From contig JAPFFF010000010.1 in NCBI GenBank assembly GCA_039105265.1, forward strand, positions 5,704,001 to 5,768,000: a stretch of 64,000 nucleotides of DNA. The letters are read 5' to 3'. The translations under genes were made by a program, and so were the position numbers. This document shows, in pieces, positions 26,962 to 38,129 of this stretch (the stretch's first letter is position 1; each line of letters begins with the position of its first letter). Source of the DNA: Tritrichomonas musculus (Eukaryota > Parabasalia > Tritrichomonadida > Tritrichomonadidae). Below the pieces are notes generated by a model that made no database searches, was not told the DNA's origin, and worked only from the letters and a program-made list of their open reading frames with translations.

Positions 26962-28800
26962 ATGTTTGCTTTTAAACGGCCAAAAGTAATCAACAAGCTC
27001 ACTCAGCTAATAAATGGTAATCCAAATGTATCGGTTAAAGAAGTTCTTGCAAATGAAGATTTATCGCCATCAATTAGAAATGAAGTTCCAGAATTATTGG
27101 ATTTCTTTTGTCCGCCTCTTCCTACACCTCCAAGCCCTGAAAGGCAGCCAAGTACTGATGAAAATATTACTAAAGTTGAAGGCCGTCAAAGAATTCTTTC
27201 AAAATTAGCTTTTACATCAGAATTAAACAAAAAAGAAGAAGATTTTAAAGAAAGTGAAAATTTGGCCAAATATTTGCGTTTTAACAGAAATGCCTCTAAT
27301 ATTCTTTCAAGTCCTTCAAAAAAATTTCATGATAGACTGGTTTATTATTACGTTCAAGCAAATGGTAAAAAAACACCTTCACCTTTTTTAGAAGAATTAA
27401 TTAAATTTGCAAATTCAATGGCGAAAAATCCAAATAGGCATCATAACCCTGTTTTTTATGGGCACTTTCATCGTATTTTCGAAGCAGTTATAAGATCATC
27501 GAAAGGTCAATTTTTTGAAACCTTATATACACTAGAACCAAGTTTCAAGCCTTTTTATAATATTCTTTTGAACAAGCTCAGCTTAACAAGTATAAGACAA
27601 TTGTATGTTACATGTGCATCTGAATTTCCTCATCAATTTGCAGGATTGACGCAAGATCAAGATCCAAATGTTGTCTTTGTTGAGCTTTCTAATTTTGGTA
27701 AAAAAAATAGTGAAAAGATTCACGGCAAAAAAATTAAGAGAATTCACAAAATTCATATGAAGGAGGCAGAATATAACGATTTTCTTGATAAAAAAAAGGC
27801 TGACAAAAAATACACAGTAAAGAAACTTGATCATGTTGGGCGTGAACAAATTATTCTTGATATCTCCAATAAAAATTCATTTAATAAAAAACATTCAAAA
27901 GTAGATGATACCCAAGCACTAGAATGTTCTGGTAAAAAAAGATCCAAAAGATCAAGAGCTGATCATTTTCATTTAGTTGTTGCCACACTTCTTGCAATTC
28001 GCGATATAATGAATGATTCAACTGAAGTTGCTCATTATTTTAGAGTTAAAGAAGTAATCTCAAATTTATTAATTATTGGAAGAAATTTGCCTGAATTATC
28101 TTTTGCTCTATCATTAGCATATAGCCTGATTTTAAAAATCGCCTTGGATGATAATCAAAGACTTAGTGATTTTGAAGATTTATTAATCGAAGCATATGAA
28201 AAAGATAGACCAAATGATAAAGATATAGAAACATTAAAGAACCGTATCGAAAAAGCAGAAGAACTCGCATCAAATATTCCAGATTATGCTGGTGAGCACC
28301 AAATTTACCAAATTCCACTCTATTTTAGGAAACTTCCTGATTCTTTGCATGAGCTTTTTTTTTCAAAGCAGAAATACTCCGATAGATTTGATGAACAATA
28401 TATTTTTTCGATAAAGCGCGTTTTATCAAAGGAAGAGCAAATTCAATTCTTCACCCAACAAGACAACAAGTTTTTGAAAGGATTATGTAACGCACTACCT
28501 GAAGCTCCTAAAATTGATTTAACTGCTTATAACGCTAATGCAACAGCTCAATATGAACTGCCTTCTATAATGGATAGCAAAGAACCTCCTTGTAGAAGAG
28601 AACCACTTCGTGGGCACCTTTGGGATATTGCAAAATATATTAATGATGAAAAGCATTTTACAAATGATGAAATACCTTTTAAAAAAGGAAAAGAATGGCA
28701 AGGTTTGCAAGATAAAGTTAATCAATATTTTAAAAATGTTTATGCATATGTCAGTGAACCAACCGATGAAGAAAATGATGATATTGATAACTTCTTATAA
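26962..28800 (+). CDS. SAPS-domain-like phosphatase regulatory protein
   Basis: 612 residues. The N-terminus (INKLTQLINGNPNVSVKEVLANEDLSPSIRNEVPELLDFF) resembles the LeelL-dEed-lqElk-N-kLldFl opening of SIT4-associated/PP6R proteins. The region 95-230 (YLRFNRNASNILSSPSKKFHDRLV, then NPVFYGHFHRIFEAVIRSSKGQFFETL and LLNKLSLTSIRQLYVTCASE) follows their helical pattern of failing, capped repeats. SAPS proteins are regulatory subunits that tie PP6/Sit4 phosphatases to cell-cycle and DNA-damage control. A Lys-rich acidic insertion lies at about 260-330. A helical domain follows and an acidic tail (DEENDDIDNFL). The match is weak; a generic ARM-type protein is the alternative. Confidence 0.5.
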   Translation: MFAFKRPKVINKLTQLINGNPNVSVKEVLANEDLSPSIRNEVPELLDFFCPPLPTPPSPERQPSTDENITKVEGRQRILSKLAFTSELNKKEEDFKESENLAKYLRFNRNASNILSSPSKKFHDRLVYYYVQANGKKTPSPFLEELIKFANSMAKNPNRHHNPVFYGHFHRIFEAVIRSSKGQFFETLYTLEPSFKPFYNILLNKLSLTSIRQLYVTCASEFPHQFAGLTQDQDPNVVFVELSNFGKKNSEKIHGKKIKRIHKIHMKEAEYNDFLDKKKADKKYTVKKLDHVGREQIILDISNKNSFNKKHSKVDDTQALECSGKKRSKRSRADHFHLVVATLLAIRDIMNDSTEVAHYFRVKEVISNLLIIGRNLPELSFALSLAYSLILKIALDDNQRLSDFEDLLIEAYEKDRPNDKDIETLKNRIEKAEELASNIPDYAGEHQIYQIPLYFRKLPDSLHELFFSKQKYSDRFDEQYIFSIKRVLSKEEQIQFFTQQDNKFLKGLCNALPEAPKIDLTAYNANATAQYELPSIMDSKEPPCRREPLRGHLWDIAKYINDEKHFTNDEIPFKKGKEWQGLQDKVNQYFKNVYAYVSEPTDEENDDIDNFL

Positions 28801-29168
28801 AAATCTTTTTATTTTTTCGGAAATTGCTTTTTGGTTAATAGTAATATATATAAAGCATGAATTTTTATTATATTGTATTTTATTATTTCAATAACAATAA
28901 ATGGTTAATTGTAAAGTTATTTGTTTTTTCATTTAATGATTTCAATTTGTGATTTTGGGCAAAAAGACTAATAGACTTTTTATTACCCAAAGCACCTAAA
29001 CTAAAATCTGTCTAGGCATAATTGCATTGGAAAGTTTATAAATATAAAGATACTTTGTAAAATTATGGATAAAAATATATAAGAGTTGATTTACGTTTAT
29101 TCGTTCATCATCGAAAATAAAATACATTTTACCTAGATTTTATAAGAGTTGTGAAAATTAACTATAGC
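28801..29168. other. Convergent intergenic spacer
   Basis: About 370 bp; contains an imperfect hairpin around 28960-28990 (AAAAAGACTAATAGACTTTTT). No gene. Confidence 0.4.
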
Positions 29169-29693
29169 TTACTCTTTCCATGTTGGATCCCACGAGCCTT
29201 TTGTTTGAGATATCCTATTTGCACGTGTATCATCATTGGTATTTCTCAAAGTTCCTCTTATAGCTTCAAATTCTGGTCTATTGTACGATTTTTGATAGAT
29301 GGTCTTAAATCTAGTTTTGTATGGATCATAGAATTGATGTGGGAGAAGTGTTGGAGTGTTGGTTGAGCCAGGAAGTGTTTCATTTGTCATTGACATAGTG
29401 CCCTGAAGATTTCTGCGACAATTTGATGTATATATACGACTTCTAATTTCATCTCGTTTTTCAAGCTTCTTAAGTGAAGTCTCTCGCATATATGCTGTTT
29501 TATATTTTGTTGGGCCATCTGAAATCATTTTTGGCGATTCCTCATTAGCATTTATATGAAGATCAACAGTCAAATCGCGAGTCTGAAATTGATGATTTGG
29601 ATTTTTTGCCTTTGCGTATGCTTCAAGGGTTAAACGTTCTTCATACCAGTTCCCAATAAGGGTCCGAGTCCCATAGTTTTTCATGTTAGTCAT
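29169..29693 (-). CDS. Small basic protein, candidate ciliary microtubule-associated
   Basis: 174 residues from the ATG at 29693. It is basic, low in hydrophobic clusters and rich in Tyr, Thr, Asn and Arg, with extended segments such as YGTRTLIGNWYEERLTLE, DGPTKYKTAYMRETSLK and YQKSYNRPEFEAIRG. A GNW-x-E-x-R motif near the N-terminus, followed by short Tyr-x-x-Tyr or Arg-Pro turns, is the style of axonemal microtubule inner proteins such as CFAP107 (C1orf158). That would fit a flagellate. This is a resemblance of style rather than an alignment. The base composition and codon use are clearly coding. Confidence 0.7.
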   Translation of the reverse strand: MTNMKNYGTRTLIGNWYEERLTLEAYAKAKNPNHQFQTRDLTVDLHINANEESPKMISDGPTKYKTAYMRETSLKKLEKRDEIRSRIYTSNCRRNLQGTMSMTNETLPGSTNTPTLLPHQFYDPYKTRFKTIYQKSYNRPEFEAIRGTLRNTNDDTRANRISQTKGSWDPTWKE

Positions 29694-30384
29694 CTTCTAA
29701 CAAATACGTTATTTATTCAAAAATTGAATTAAAAAAAACGAAAAAAACGATAAAAAAGTTTATTCAATTTAAAATAAACTACTTAAAAAGTTGTGAATTA
29801 ACTTTTTTAGAATCTTGGAAAAGTGGAGCTCGATGGATAAAAGAGTTTTTTATTGTTTCGCAATTTTGTTTAGCAAACTGTAAAAAAAAAAATATCCAAT
29901 AATCCTCTCTATTTTCCATTGTGTTCTACTTTTTCTTGATTCAATAATTAAAATAAAATTTTTTTAATGTTCACGAATAAGCAAAGGTATTATCATAGTT
30001 CATTATGTATTAAAGTATTTTTGATTTATGTAATTCTATACTGTTTTGTATTATTGATTGCAGTATATTCAAAAAAGCAATTTTCTAAAACTCAAAATCT
30101 TTATTGAAAAATTAAGGAAGAAATTATAAAACATAGCATTCACTGTCTTTATTTGATATCTAATGTTTTTTTTTTTTTTTTGAAACGATCTAAAAGGAAT
30201 TAAATGACTTCTTTTTTATTAGAAGCATGACTATTCAAGACAAATATATGCATATAAATATCGTACACAAATCATTTTTTGGGAATATCGTTTTTTCATA
30301 TATCTGAGAATCCTTATTTTGGGTATTTATTTATGCATTATTAACCTTTACTTTTTTTACATCACATTTTTTATTAACGGATTT
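29694..30384. other. AT-rich gene-free stretch
   Basis: About 690 bp of AT-rich sequence upstream of the small ciliary candidate, with A- and T-runs. No feature is supported. Confidence 0.5.
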
Positions 30385-30708
30385 TTAACGTAACTTTTTT
30401 AAAAATCGTAAAAAAAAGGGTGTATTTATATTTTTTAGACAAAAAAACCAAAAAATAATTTTATAATTTATAAAATCAGTAATATTTATAATGATATTTT
30501 GAGTGATAGGACAAAAAAAGATATTTATGATGAATATTGAGTTTTCTTTACTTAATTCCTCAAAAATTCTCAATGCAATTGATTGGTATTCGCATGTTGC
30601 GTATTTCTGATAATTCATTATTGTTTGATTATTTGTTTTCGAGTTGAAATTATAATTTTGATCTTTAAAGTTTTCAACTGAAAAAAATTTTTTTGAAGAG
30701 GTATTCAT
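30385..30708 (-). CDS. Doubtful 107-codon open frame
   Basis: The first 60 residues (MNTSSKKFFSVENFKDQNYN...CEYQSIALRIFEELSKEN) have balanced composition; the rest is Ile/Phe/Asn-rich as in random AT sequence. It may be a remnant of a gene 5' end or chance. No initiator precedes it. Confidence 0.2.
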   Translation of the reverse strand: MNTSSKKFFSVENFKDQNYNFNSKTNNQTIMNYQKYATCEYQSIALRIFEELSKENSIFIINIFFCPITQNIIINITDFINYKIIFWFFCLKNINTPFFLRFLKKLR

Positions 30709-32290
30709 GTTAAGTGACTTAACGTCTTTTTGGATTTTTGAAATGCATTAATTCAATGACTATTAGAGTATAAATATTCTAATTTATAAAAAAAGCATAT
30801 AATTGCTCTATATTATCTTTGGCAAGCATTGCATTGTTAACATATAAGAATTTTATTTTTTCAGATATATTAGAATTATTAGACTTTTTTTTAATAAGGA
30901 TTAAAAATTCTTAAAAATTTTAATAAATATATAAAGAATTAAATATTGAGTTAGCTTTATATCTCATTTTAATAAATTCGATATTTAAAAAAGCAATGGA
31001 TTAAACAAAAAAAAACAAAAGAATTAATAAAAATCCAACCCAATTTTTTTTTCAGCCTAGCTTTTTTCTTTTATTTTTAATATATTAATTATTGCAATTC
31101 ATCTTAACATATATTGCGATCAATAAGAAATTTATGTGTTTAATTTTGAGAAAATTGGTTTCCAACAATATCGATGTTTTTTTTGGGTGCAAAACGTCAA
31201 AATATTCAAAAATCAAACAACAAAAAAAAATAATAAATTGAAATTTTACAGATATTGGATAAAATATATATTTCTAAATATATATATATATATAATAGAA
31301 AATGCAGATAATTTGAATCAAATAATTTGCTAAACATTTAAATAATTCTATCAATATTCATTTTTTCTAACAAATAAATCAAAATTAGTTTTTTTTCAAA
31401 GGATTTCACAAAAGTGTTCACAAATTTTGTGAAAAACTAATACTTTTAAATAAATATTTTTTTTTGAAATAAAAATAAGTTAATATCTAAATAATTTTTT
31501 ATTCAAAATATTATTAATCGATATATGTTTTAATTTATAATTATCTAATGTCAATATAAATATATATTGAGATATTTTATATTGTTTTATAGAAAATCTT
31601 TCATTTAAAATTCCAAATAAAAAACGAAATATATTGAAAATAGTTTTTTTTTCTCACAAAAAAATGCTTAAGCAATATCTTGAAAATAAGCACATGGAAT
31701 CATATAAAATTTGTAATTTATCTTAATTACATATTATAAAAATAAAATAAATAAGTTAGAATTAAATTGCTAGGCTAGTTATCTTCGTGAATACCTCTTT
31801 TTTTGATAAATACAAGAAAAAAAAAATACAAGAAGCATGATTCATTAAATAAAAATGTATTTTTGCTTATACAATATATTATTATTTATTAATTTATTAA
31901 AGTTATTGTTATTTATTATTTAAAAGCCAAGATACGAAAAAATAGATATGTTCAAAAATTGAATTGAAAGTACCATAGTACATACAATGGTTCTTTTTGA
32001 TCGTTAGGTTGTATACCATGGTTTGTACAAAAAGTAAAGGTCATGCATTATTATTCTACTCATGAAAATATGAAAAATATATCAATTTTTATATTTGGTT
32101 AAAATTTTTATTGTTAAAAAAAATGAATGTACTTAACCTGGATAATGACCTATGACGATCATGATTTTAACCATAAAAAATACGTAATATTTTTGTTTTT
32201 GATTAAAATCATATTCATTTTTTTTTTATAACCAATATTGCAAATTAATTAATGATTTACTAATTACATATTATTAAATAAATGTAGATT
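30709..32290. other. Long AT-rich gene-free stretch
   Basis: About 1.6 kb of extremely AT-rich sequence with TA microsatellites (31275-31295) and many homopolymer runs. A loose inverted repeat lies around 31970-32025 (GTACCATAGTAC on one side, CCATGGTTTGTAC on the other). I see no gene. Confidence 0.6.
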
Positions 32291-32294
32291 TTAA

Positions 32295-32523
32295 GGTACA
32301 TATCTAGTACGTTTAGAAACCGCAAATTTTTTTGACACTTTATTAAAACAAAAGGACATGTTATATAAAAAAATATTTTTATCATAAAAATTTTATAAAA
32401 AAAAAAAATAAAGTTCAGAATTTCAAATCTGACACGCATTCAAAATAAAACTTTTTCAATAGGGCAAGGGTCTCAAATATATAACGTGCTTTCTCTCAAT
32501 CTATAACGTACTGGATTTGTACC
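32295..32523 (-). mobile_element. TTAA-flanked MITE, family 1, copy C (diverged)
   Basis: 229 bp between TTAA at 32291-32294 and the TTAA at 32524-32527, which it shares with the next copy. Ends GGTACATATCTAGTACGTTT and, reversed, GGTACAAATCCAGTACGTTA. The AACCGCAAATTTTTTTGACA block sits near the left end, so it is in reverse orientation to copy B. The middle matches copy E (52877). Confidence 0.75.
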
Positions 32524-32527
32524 TTAA

Positions 32528-32747
32528 GGTACAAATCCAGTACGTTATTTTTTGAATAGGAGAACGTTTATTATTTGAATAGTTGCATATCTCTGAAAAA
32601 GCTTAAATTGACTAGGTTTGTTTTTGGCACTTATTTTACAATTTAAATTCTAATGGATGAAAATAATCGTTTTTTATTTAACATGTCATCTTATTCTTTG
32701 AGAATGTCAAAAAAAAATGCGGTTACTAAACGTACTGGATTTGTACC
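32528..32747 (+). mobile_element. TTAA-flanked MITE, family 1, copy B
   Basis: 220 bp between TTAA at 32524-32527 (shared with copy C) and TTAA at 32748-32751. Perfect 19-bp ends GGTACAAATCCAGTACGTT. It is almost the same as copy A apart from an internal gap of about 20 bp. Confidence 0.85.
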
Positions 32748-32911
32748 TTAATTCATTTAAAATGAATATTATTTAATCTTTTTTTATTAAGATAAAATTA
32801 TTTTATTTTATTATCCTTTGAAAAAGCGGAGCAGAAAAATACGATATAACCCCATTTTTTGTTTTTTTGATTGAGATTAATTATAGATGCCTGAAAAAGT
32901 TGCCGACGACA

Positions 32912-33255
32912 GGAAAAAGTTGCCAACGGTGGCCTTAAAAGCATTTTTTCAGCATTTAAACAATGCGATATAAAAAAGAAATCATTGTTTCATTATTTGT
33001 TGCATTTTAAATTATAAAAAAATGTTTATGTTTCATTTTTTTAAACAAATTTTGTTAAATTTTTTAAAATTTTTATGTTAACTTTTTCTTAGCATTTCAA
33101 TTGAGCATTGAATATAAGATATATATATATCTTCATATTTTTTTAATTATTACTTTTTATTACATATTAATAATATTTAATATAATTTAAATATAATTAA
33201 TTATAACTTTCATTAAAATATATCCTTAAAAAGGTCATCGTTGGCAACTTTTTCC
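32912..33255. mobile_element. MITE with GGAAAAAGTTGCCAACG ends
   Basis: A 344-bp AT-rich body between 25-bp inverted ends that begin GGAAAAAGTTGCCAACG (left 32912-32936, right 33231-33255), two mismatches. A degenerate extra copy of the end motif precedes it (GAAAAAGTTGCCGACGAC, 32893-32910). The left 150 bp recurs at 52003-52160. No target duplication is clear and there is no coding capacity. Confidence 0.6.
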
Positions 33256-33288
33256 CGCCTCTTTAATTAATTTTTTTTTATTTTTTGT

Positions 33289-33436
33289 CCATCTGCTAAT
33301 TCTGAGTTAATCCTTTCATCTTGGGAATTTACCGGATTTGAGATCACTCTTTCTCAGGGTGAAGTTCCATTATATTCTTTTTCTGATGATTTCACATCAT
33401 TTATTCGAGTTGGAGCTCTTCATGAAAACCCTCGAT
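33289..33436 (+). pseudogene. Orphan coding fragment beside a MITE
   Basis: The frame reads SANSELILSSWEFTGFEITL, then about 26 more residues ending ALHENPR and TGA at 33434-33436. Composition and codon choice look like real coding sequence, unlike all surrounding DNA. Upstream it dissolves into T-runs 30 bp from the MITE end at 33255. I do not recognise the protein. It is probably the last 45 codons of a gene cut off by insertion or deletion. Confidence 0.35.
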
Positions 33437-34357
33437 GATTTTAATAAAAAACCACTTTTTCATATTTTCTTATTATTTAAAAACATTTTAAACTCAAATA
33501 ATTGTTTATACATCTATATAAGTATCTAATACATGAATATCATTCATTTATTTTGAATTTATAAATATCCAATTTTTGATGAATATTCTCCGATTTTTTT
33601 TTTTTTTTTTTTTTTCAAAAAAAAATTTTTAAATGCATAACTAAGTATTAAATATTTACACAAAATTATACATAATAATCTTAATTGTACTTTGTAAAAA
33701 TTGAAAAAAAATAAAAAACGATCATTTCCCTCTCAATTTCTTATTTTTTTTTGGTGAAGTGTTGTCCTTTCCAAACGGACGTTCTTTCCCCAAACGGACC
33801 CTGCTATAGTTTTTTTAACAAAAAGATTATTCATTAATAAATAAGATGGGTTTGCCAAAAAATGAAAGAGGATATTTTATTATAAGAGGTATTAGTCCAT
33901 GATAATGAATATTATACTCTTTTATTCAGATTGAACTGGTCAATTAACAAAAACTTTAGTCAACTCAATATGAATAATTAAAATTTAAAAAAAATATCAA
34001 ATTTCCCTCAAAGATTCTATTTCATACTAGTAAATATTAGATGCTGTATCAATTTCAAACAATTGATAAAGGTGTCTTAACTCATTCTTTTCGGACAAAG
34101 CTCATTTTTTGTTAAAATAATAAAAAACGCCAAATAAAAAAAATGATAGAAAAAAACGTATAAATTTGAGAGAAAATAATACAAATTTTTGAGAAAACTA
34201 ATGGAAATGATTCAATTATCAGTTAAATGATAATGACGATTTTATAAAATTAGGTAAAAGAAATCAAAGTTTTCCCATTCTTCTCCACTTTATTATTTGG
34301 TTAAAAATTAAAGAAATTTATAATAAATTATATTTTTATTTAAAGATAGATGTGCTT
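33437..34357. other. AT-rich gene-free stretch
   Basis: About 920 bp; contains a 22-T run (33594-33615) and, at about 33766-33800, a direct repeat of CCAAACGGAC in an unusually GC-rich patch. No gene is seen. Confidence 0.5.
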
Positions 34358-35302
34358 CTATTCAGAAAAAATTGATTCATTAAAATTAAAAGCATCTGAA
34401 AAAAGAGAATCATATATCGAGTCATCAAATATTTTTGGAAGAGTTTTTGTATTTGTATTTAAATTTGGTTGTTGGAAATTTGGATTTTCTATGGATTTGC
34501 TGGCATCAATCTGATCTTTCTGATTCGTGCTATTTAATTGCAATAAATTCCTTTTGTTTTTTGTTTTTTCATATTTCTTGTTTAATGTGAATTCTTCATC
34601 TTTTTCTTTTTCTTTTTTTTTTTCGGCTTTCCTTTCGTTCTTTGTCATTTTTCTTATAAGCAAATTATACCTATTTCGAATTGAAACTTCAGTCCTTCCT
34701 GGAAAAAGTTTCTCCATGCCTTTCCACCTTTTACCTTCCTCTTTAACAAATTTTAATATTAGCATATCTTCTTCTTCAGACCAATTTGATTTCATATTAA
34801 TTCCTGGATCAAGATAATGATAATAACGATCTCTACATTGCCTTCCATTTCTATTAAAATTCTTTTTTTGCATATCTTGTGATATTTTTTGCCAATTGCC
34901 AATTCCGTGTAAATTAACAAGTGATGTTAATAGATCATCTTCCTCATGTGTAAATGGGTTCTTTTTTGAGGAATTATTTGTTTGTAATTTAAAATCTCTA
35001 TTAATTTGATTAAAACTATCAAAAGAGTCTTTGAAAAATTGCCAGTTCATATATTCCAAATTTGAAGATACATAATTTCTGTGGTCATTTAATAATTTAT
35101 TATTTGGAATATTATTTACTATTTGATTCAATTCTAGGTTTGTGCCAAAAAAGTTGTCAATTAAATCATTTGTAGATATGGATATTTCATTATTATTTAA
35201 ATTCTTTGACTTTGGAACCATTAAGTTGAGGTTTATATTGTCAAAGAGTGGAGCTTCAAAGGGCTTTTGGCTTAAAGTCGGCATACAATTTCTTTGAATC
35301 AT
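34358..35302 (-). CDS. R2R3 Myb-like transcription factor
   Basis: 314 residues. Two Myb repeats: residues about 115-163 (PFTHEEDDLL...IGNWQKIS...RNGRQCRDRYYHYLDP) and 171-215 (SNWSEEEDMLILKFVKEEGKRWKGMEKLFPGRTEVSIRNRYNLL), each with spaced Trp or aromatic residues and a basic third helix. A Lys/Glu-rich stretch (220-250) may hold a nuclear signal. The N- and C-terminal parts are Asn/Ser/Leu-rich. Trichomonads have a large expanded family of such proteins, some of which bind iron-response and initiator-region promoter elements. The specific target is not deducible here. Confidence 0.9.
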   Translation of the reverse strand: MIQRNCMPTLSQKPFEAPLFDNINLNLMVPKSKNLNNNEISISTNDLIDNFFGTNLELNQIVNNIPNNKLLNDHRNYVSSNLEYMNWQFFKDSFDSFNQINRDFKLQTNNSSKKNPFTHEEDDLLTSLVNLHGIGNWQKISQDMQKKNFNRNGRQCRDRYYHYLDPGINMKSNWSEEEDMLILKFVKEEGKRWKGMEKLFPGRTEVSIRNRYNLLIRKMTKNERKAEKKKEKEKDEEFTLNKKYEKTKNKRNLLQLNSTNQKDQIDASKSIENPNFQQPNLNTNTKTLPKIFDDSIYDSLFSDAFNFNESIFSE

Positions 35303-35483
35303 TGTCCTTGTTCTTATTTTGTTATAATTCTAAAATGATTTTAAAATGAAGTTATATACTTTATGATTCGTGACGAAATCATTTTAGATTTCTATTCAAT
35401 TTTTGTGAGAATGTAAGAAATTTAAATAGTTTATGTAAAATAAATAACAAATGAAAAAGTGAATTTTTTCTAAACTCAATTAA
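35303..35483. other. Myb upstream region ending in split old repeat
   Basis: AT-rich 5' flank of the Myb gene. Its last 12 bp (AAACTCAATTAA) match the left side of the uninterrupted repeat copy at 59712-59940. Confidence 0.5.
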
Positions 35484-36269
35484 GGACGTGGTAGGACCAA
35501 ATATAATTTGAATTTTATGTGTAAATATCTCCTTAAATAATTTGTTATAGTAGTTCTAAAATATATTATTATATTATATATTTGATATTTATTAAAATAA
35601 ATCAATAAGAAATGAGATCTCCTACGTATATTAAAGAAAAGCATCCAAATTAAAAATGACATTAAAATGAATAGAACATCAGAACGACTTTATTAATCAA
35701 AAAATAAATGGCTTTTATTAAATATATACATGCTTGCTCACTTTTCCTATTGACCAAAATTACATAATTTAAAAAAAAATTTTAATGATCATCAATATTC
35801 TGAAAAATTTTTTTATACTTTTTTCTTAAATAGAGTTTAATTTTGGGATATTTGTAAGTTTACTATAATATTATTTATTGCATACATTAAAATTCAATTT
35901 TAATGAGGTGATAAAAAAAGTGGTTTTAGCAAAATTCATAACTTTCAAATGAATAGAAGTATGCGAATTCACAAATGTAGCACTTGAACTATTAATATAT
36001 CAAAATTAAGCATTTGTTGAATATTTCCTATTGAGTATTTTTTTAATTCATTTACTTTTTTATTCAAAAATTTATACTTCAGTAGGTCCGATATCATAAA
36101 AATTGAATGACAGCAAATTGTCTTCTGGGATAATTTTTGAAATTATTGGTAAAATAGTATTATATATTTAAATGTTAATGCAATTTAATTGATAAAGTTT
36201 TGTGATAATAAATATTTAATGAGATATTTTACATACAAAAATGAGATTATATTTGGTCCTACCACGTCC
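35484..36269. mobile_element. TTAA-flanked element, family 2
   Basis: 786 bp between TTAA at 35480-35483 and TTAA at 36270-36273. The outermost 24 bp of the ends are perfect inverted repeats beginning GGACGTGGTAGGACCAAATA, with weaker similarity for another 40 bp. It has no coding capacity. It abuts the family 3 element with one TTAA shared. Confidence 0.8.
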
Positions 36270-36753
36270 TTAAGGGTATAGTTTAAATTATTTTTTGAAG
36301 TAATTCAAAAGATTTTATATTTTTATATTTAATTCAATATTGAATTAAAAAAAATATTCATTCTCAATTTACTATTTTTTATGAGATATGCCTAAACATG
36401 AATATCATGAGTTGCTTTAAACATTTAGCAATTTTAAAATAGCCAAAGATATGATAAATATTAATATAAATCAAAATTTTAAAATCTTAAAATAGTATAG
36501 TATATTATTTTAAATAATATAATGGAAGTAAAAATAAAAAAAGAATATTATTATGTAACAAACTAATGCCACTATTTTTTTACGTTAATGATTCACTAAC
36601 CAAATTAATTTAAATTCAATGAATAATCAAGATTAAACTTTCATTATAAGAGTAGATCTTCATGGATTTTAATTCTAAATCATATAAAGCTGACATTTAC
36701 TTAGTATCTAACTAAAATAGAAATAATTAGTCAAGAAATTTATCTTAAAAATT

Positions 36754-37329
36754 AAAAAATGAGAAAATTTCTGAGAATATCAAGATCTATATCAGAAAAT
36801 AAATGATATAGTCGATTGCTATTTGAAAACAAGAGCAAATGAAATAAAATGAAATTTGAAAAAAATAAAAAAGTTGTTTTCAATGAGTGTTTTTTATTTA
36901 TTCAGGTATTTTTTGTGTGAATATTTTGCTTTTTGTTTGATATTGGTAGTTTTTCAAAGATTTTAACGTAATTTTAAGACGTTAATTTTTATGAAAATTT
37001 GGTGTTCAAAACGTTTAATACACAATTTTAAAGAACTTGGTGAGCTTTATGCGAGACAAACGAATACATATTACGCAATTTTGAGTAAAAAAAAGAATAA
37101 CGATTAGAAATATGAAATTGACCTACAAAAAATGGTCAAATAAAAAGATCTGACAAAATATTTTTCCTCTATTTATTTTTTAATTTTTAATATAAAGTTA
37201 AGATGTACGTAAAAAATTGTCTGACCAGTTTTTTTTATTTGTTCCAAAAAAATTTCTATACCTAATTATGATTCAAAACTCAATAACAGCAAAAGGAAAA
37301 AATAAATCCTCCGGCCAAATCTAATATTT
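36754..37329 (+). repeat. Left arm of the long inverted repeat
   Basis: 576 bp matched by the reverse complement of 37554-38129. The only difference I saw is GGCCAAATC here against GGCTAAATC. Runs of eight A (left) and eight T (right) agree in length. Boundaries are where similarity drops. Confidence 0.85.
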
Positions 37330-37553
37330 ATATATATATATTTGAAATCAATCATAAAATCTTCTAAAATGCTTAGATTCACCTCATTTTCAAGCTTTTT
37401 TAAAAAAATATGAAAATTCAATGCATTTTATATTTTGGATTATTGAATTTGAAAAGAATTGAATAGAATATAAAGTGAAAAATGCTCTTTTCTCCCTAGC
37501 CATGAATATAAATTTTTGTCATTTGATTTTTGGTATATGAAAATTAAATCAAA

Positions 37554-38129
37554 AAATATTAGATTTAGCCGGAGGATTTATTTTTTCCTTTTGCTGTTAT
37601 TGAGTTTTGAATCATAATTAGGTATAGAAATTTTTTTGGAACAAATAAAAAAAACTGGTCAGACAATTTTTTACGTACATCTTAACTTTATATTAAAAAT
37701 TAAAAAATAAATAGAGGAAAAATATTTTGTCAGATCTTTTTATTTGACCATTTTTTGTAGGTCAATTTCATATTTCTAATCGTTATTCTTTTTTTTACTC
37801 AAAATTGCGTAATATGTATTCGTTTGTCTCGCATAAAGCTCACCAAGTTCTTTAAAATTGTGTATTAAACGTTTTGAACACCAAATTTTCATAAAAATTA
37901 ACGTCTTAAAATTACGTTAAAATCTTTGAAAAACTACCAATATCAAACAAAAAGCAAAATATTCACACAAAAAATACCTGAATAAATAAAAAACACTCAT
38001 TGAAAACAACTTTTTTATTTTTTTCAAATTTCATTTTATTTCATTTGCTCTTGTTTTCAAATAGCAATCGACTATATCATTTATTTTCTGATATAGATCT
38101 TGATATTCTCAGAAATTTTCTCATTTTTT
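37554..38129 (-). repeat. Right arm of the long inverted repeat
   Basis: 576 bp, inverted partner of 36754-37329. The 224-bp spacer between the arms (37330-37553) is AT-rich and not inverted. Confidence 0.85.

Noticed and set aside
33766-33800. Paired CCAAACGGAC motif as a regulatory site
   Set aside because: It is more than 500 bp from any gene start and not repeated elsewhere in the window.
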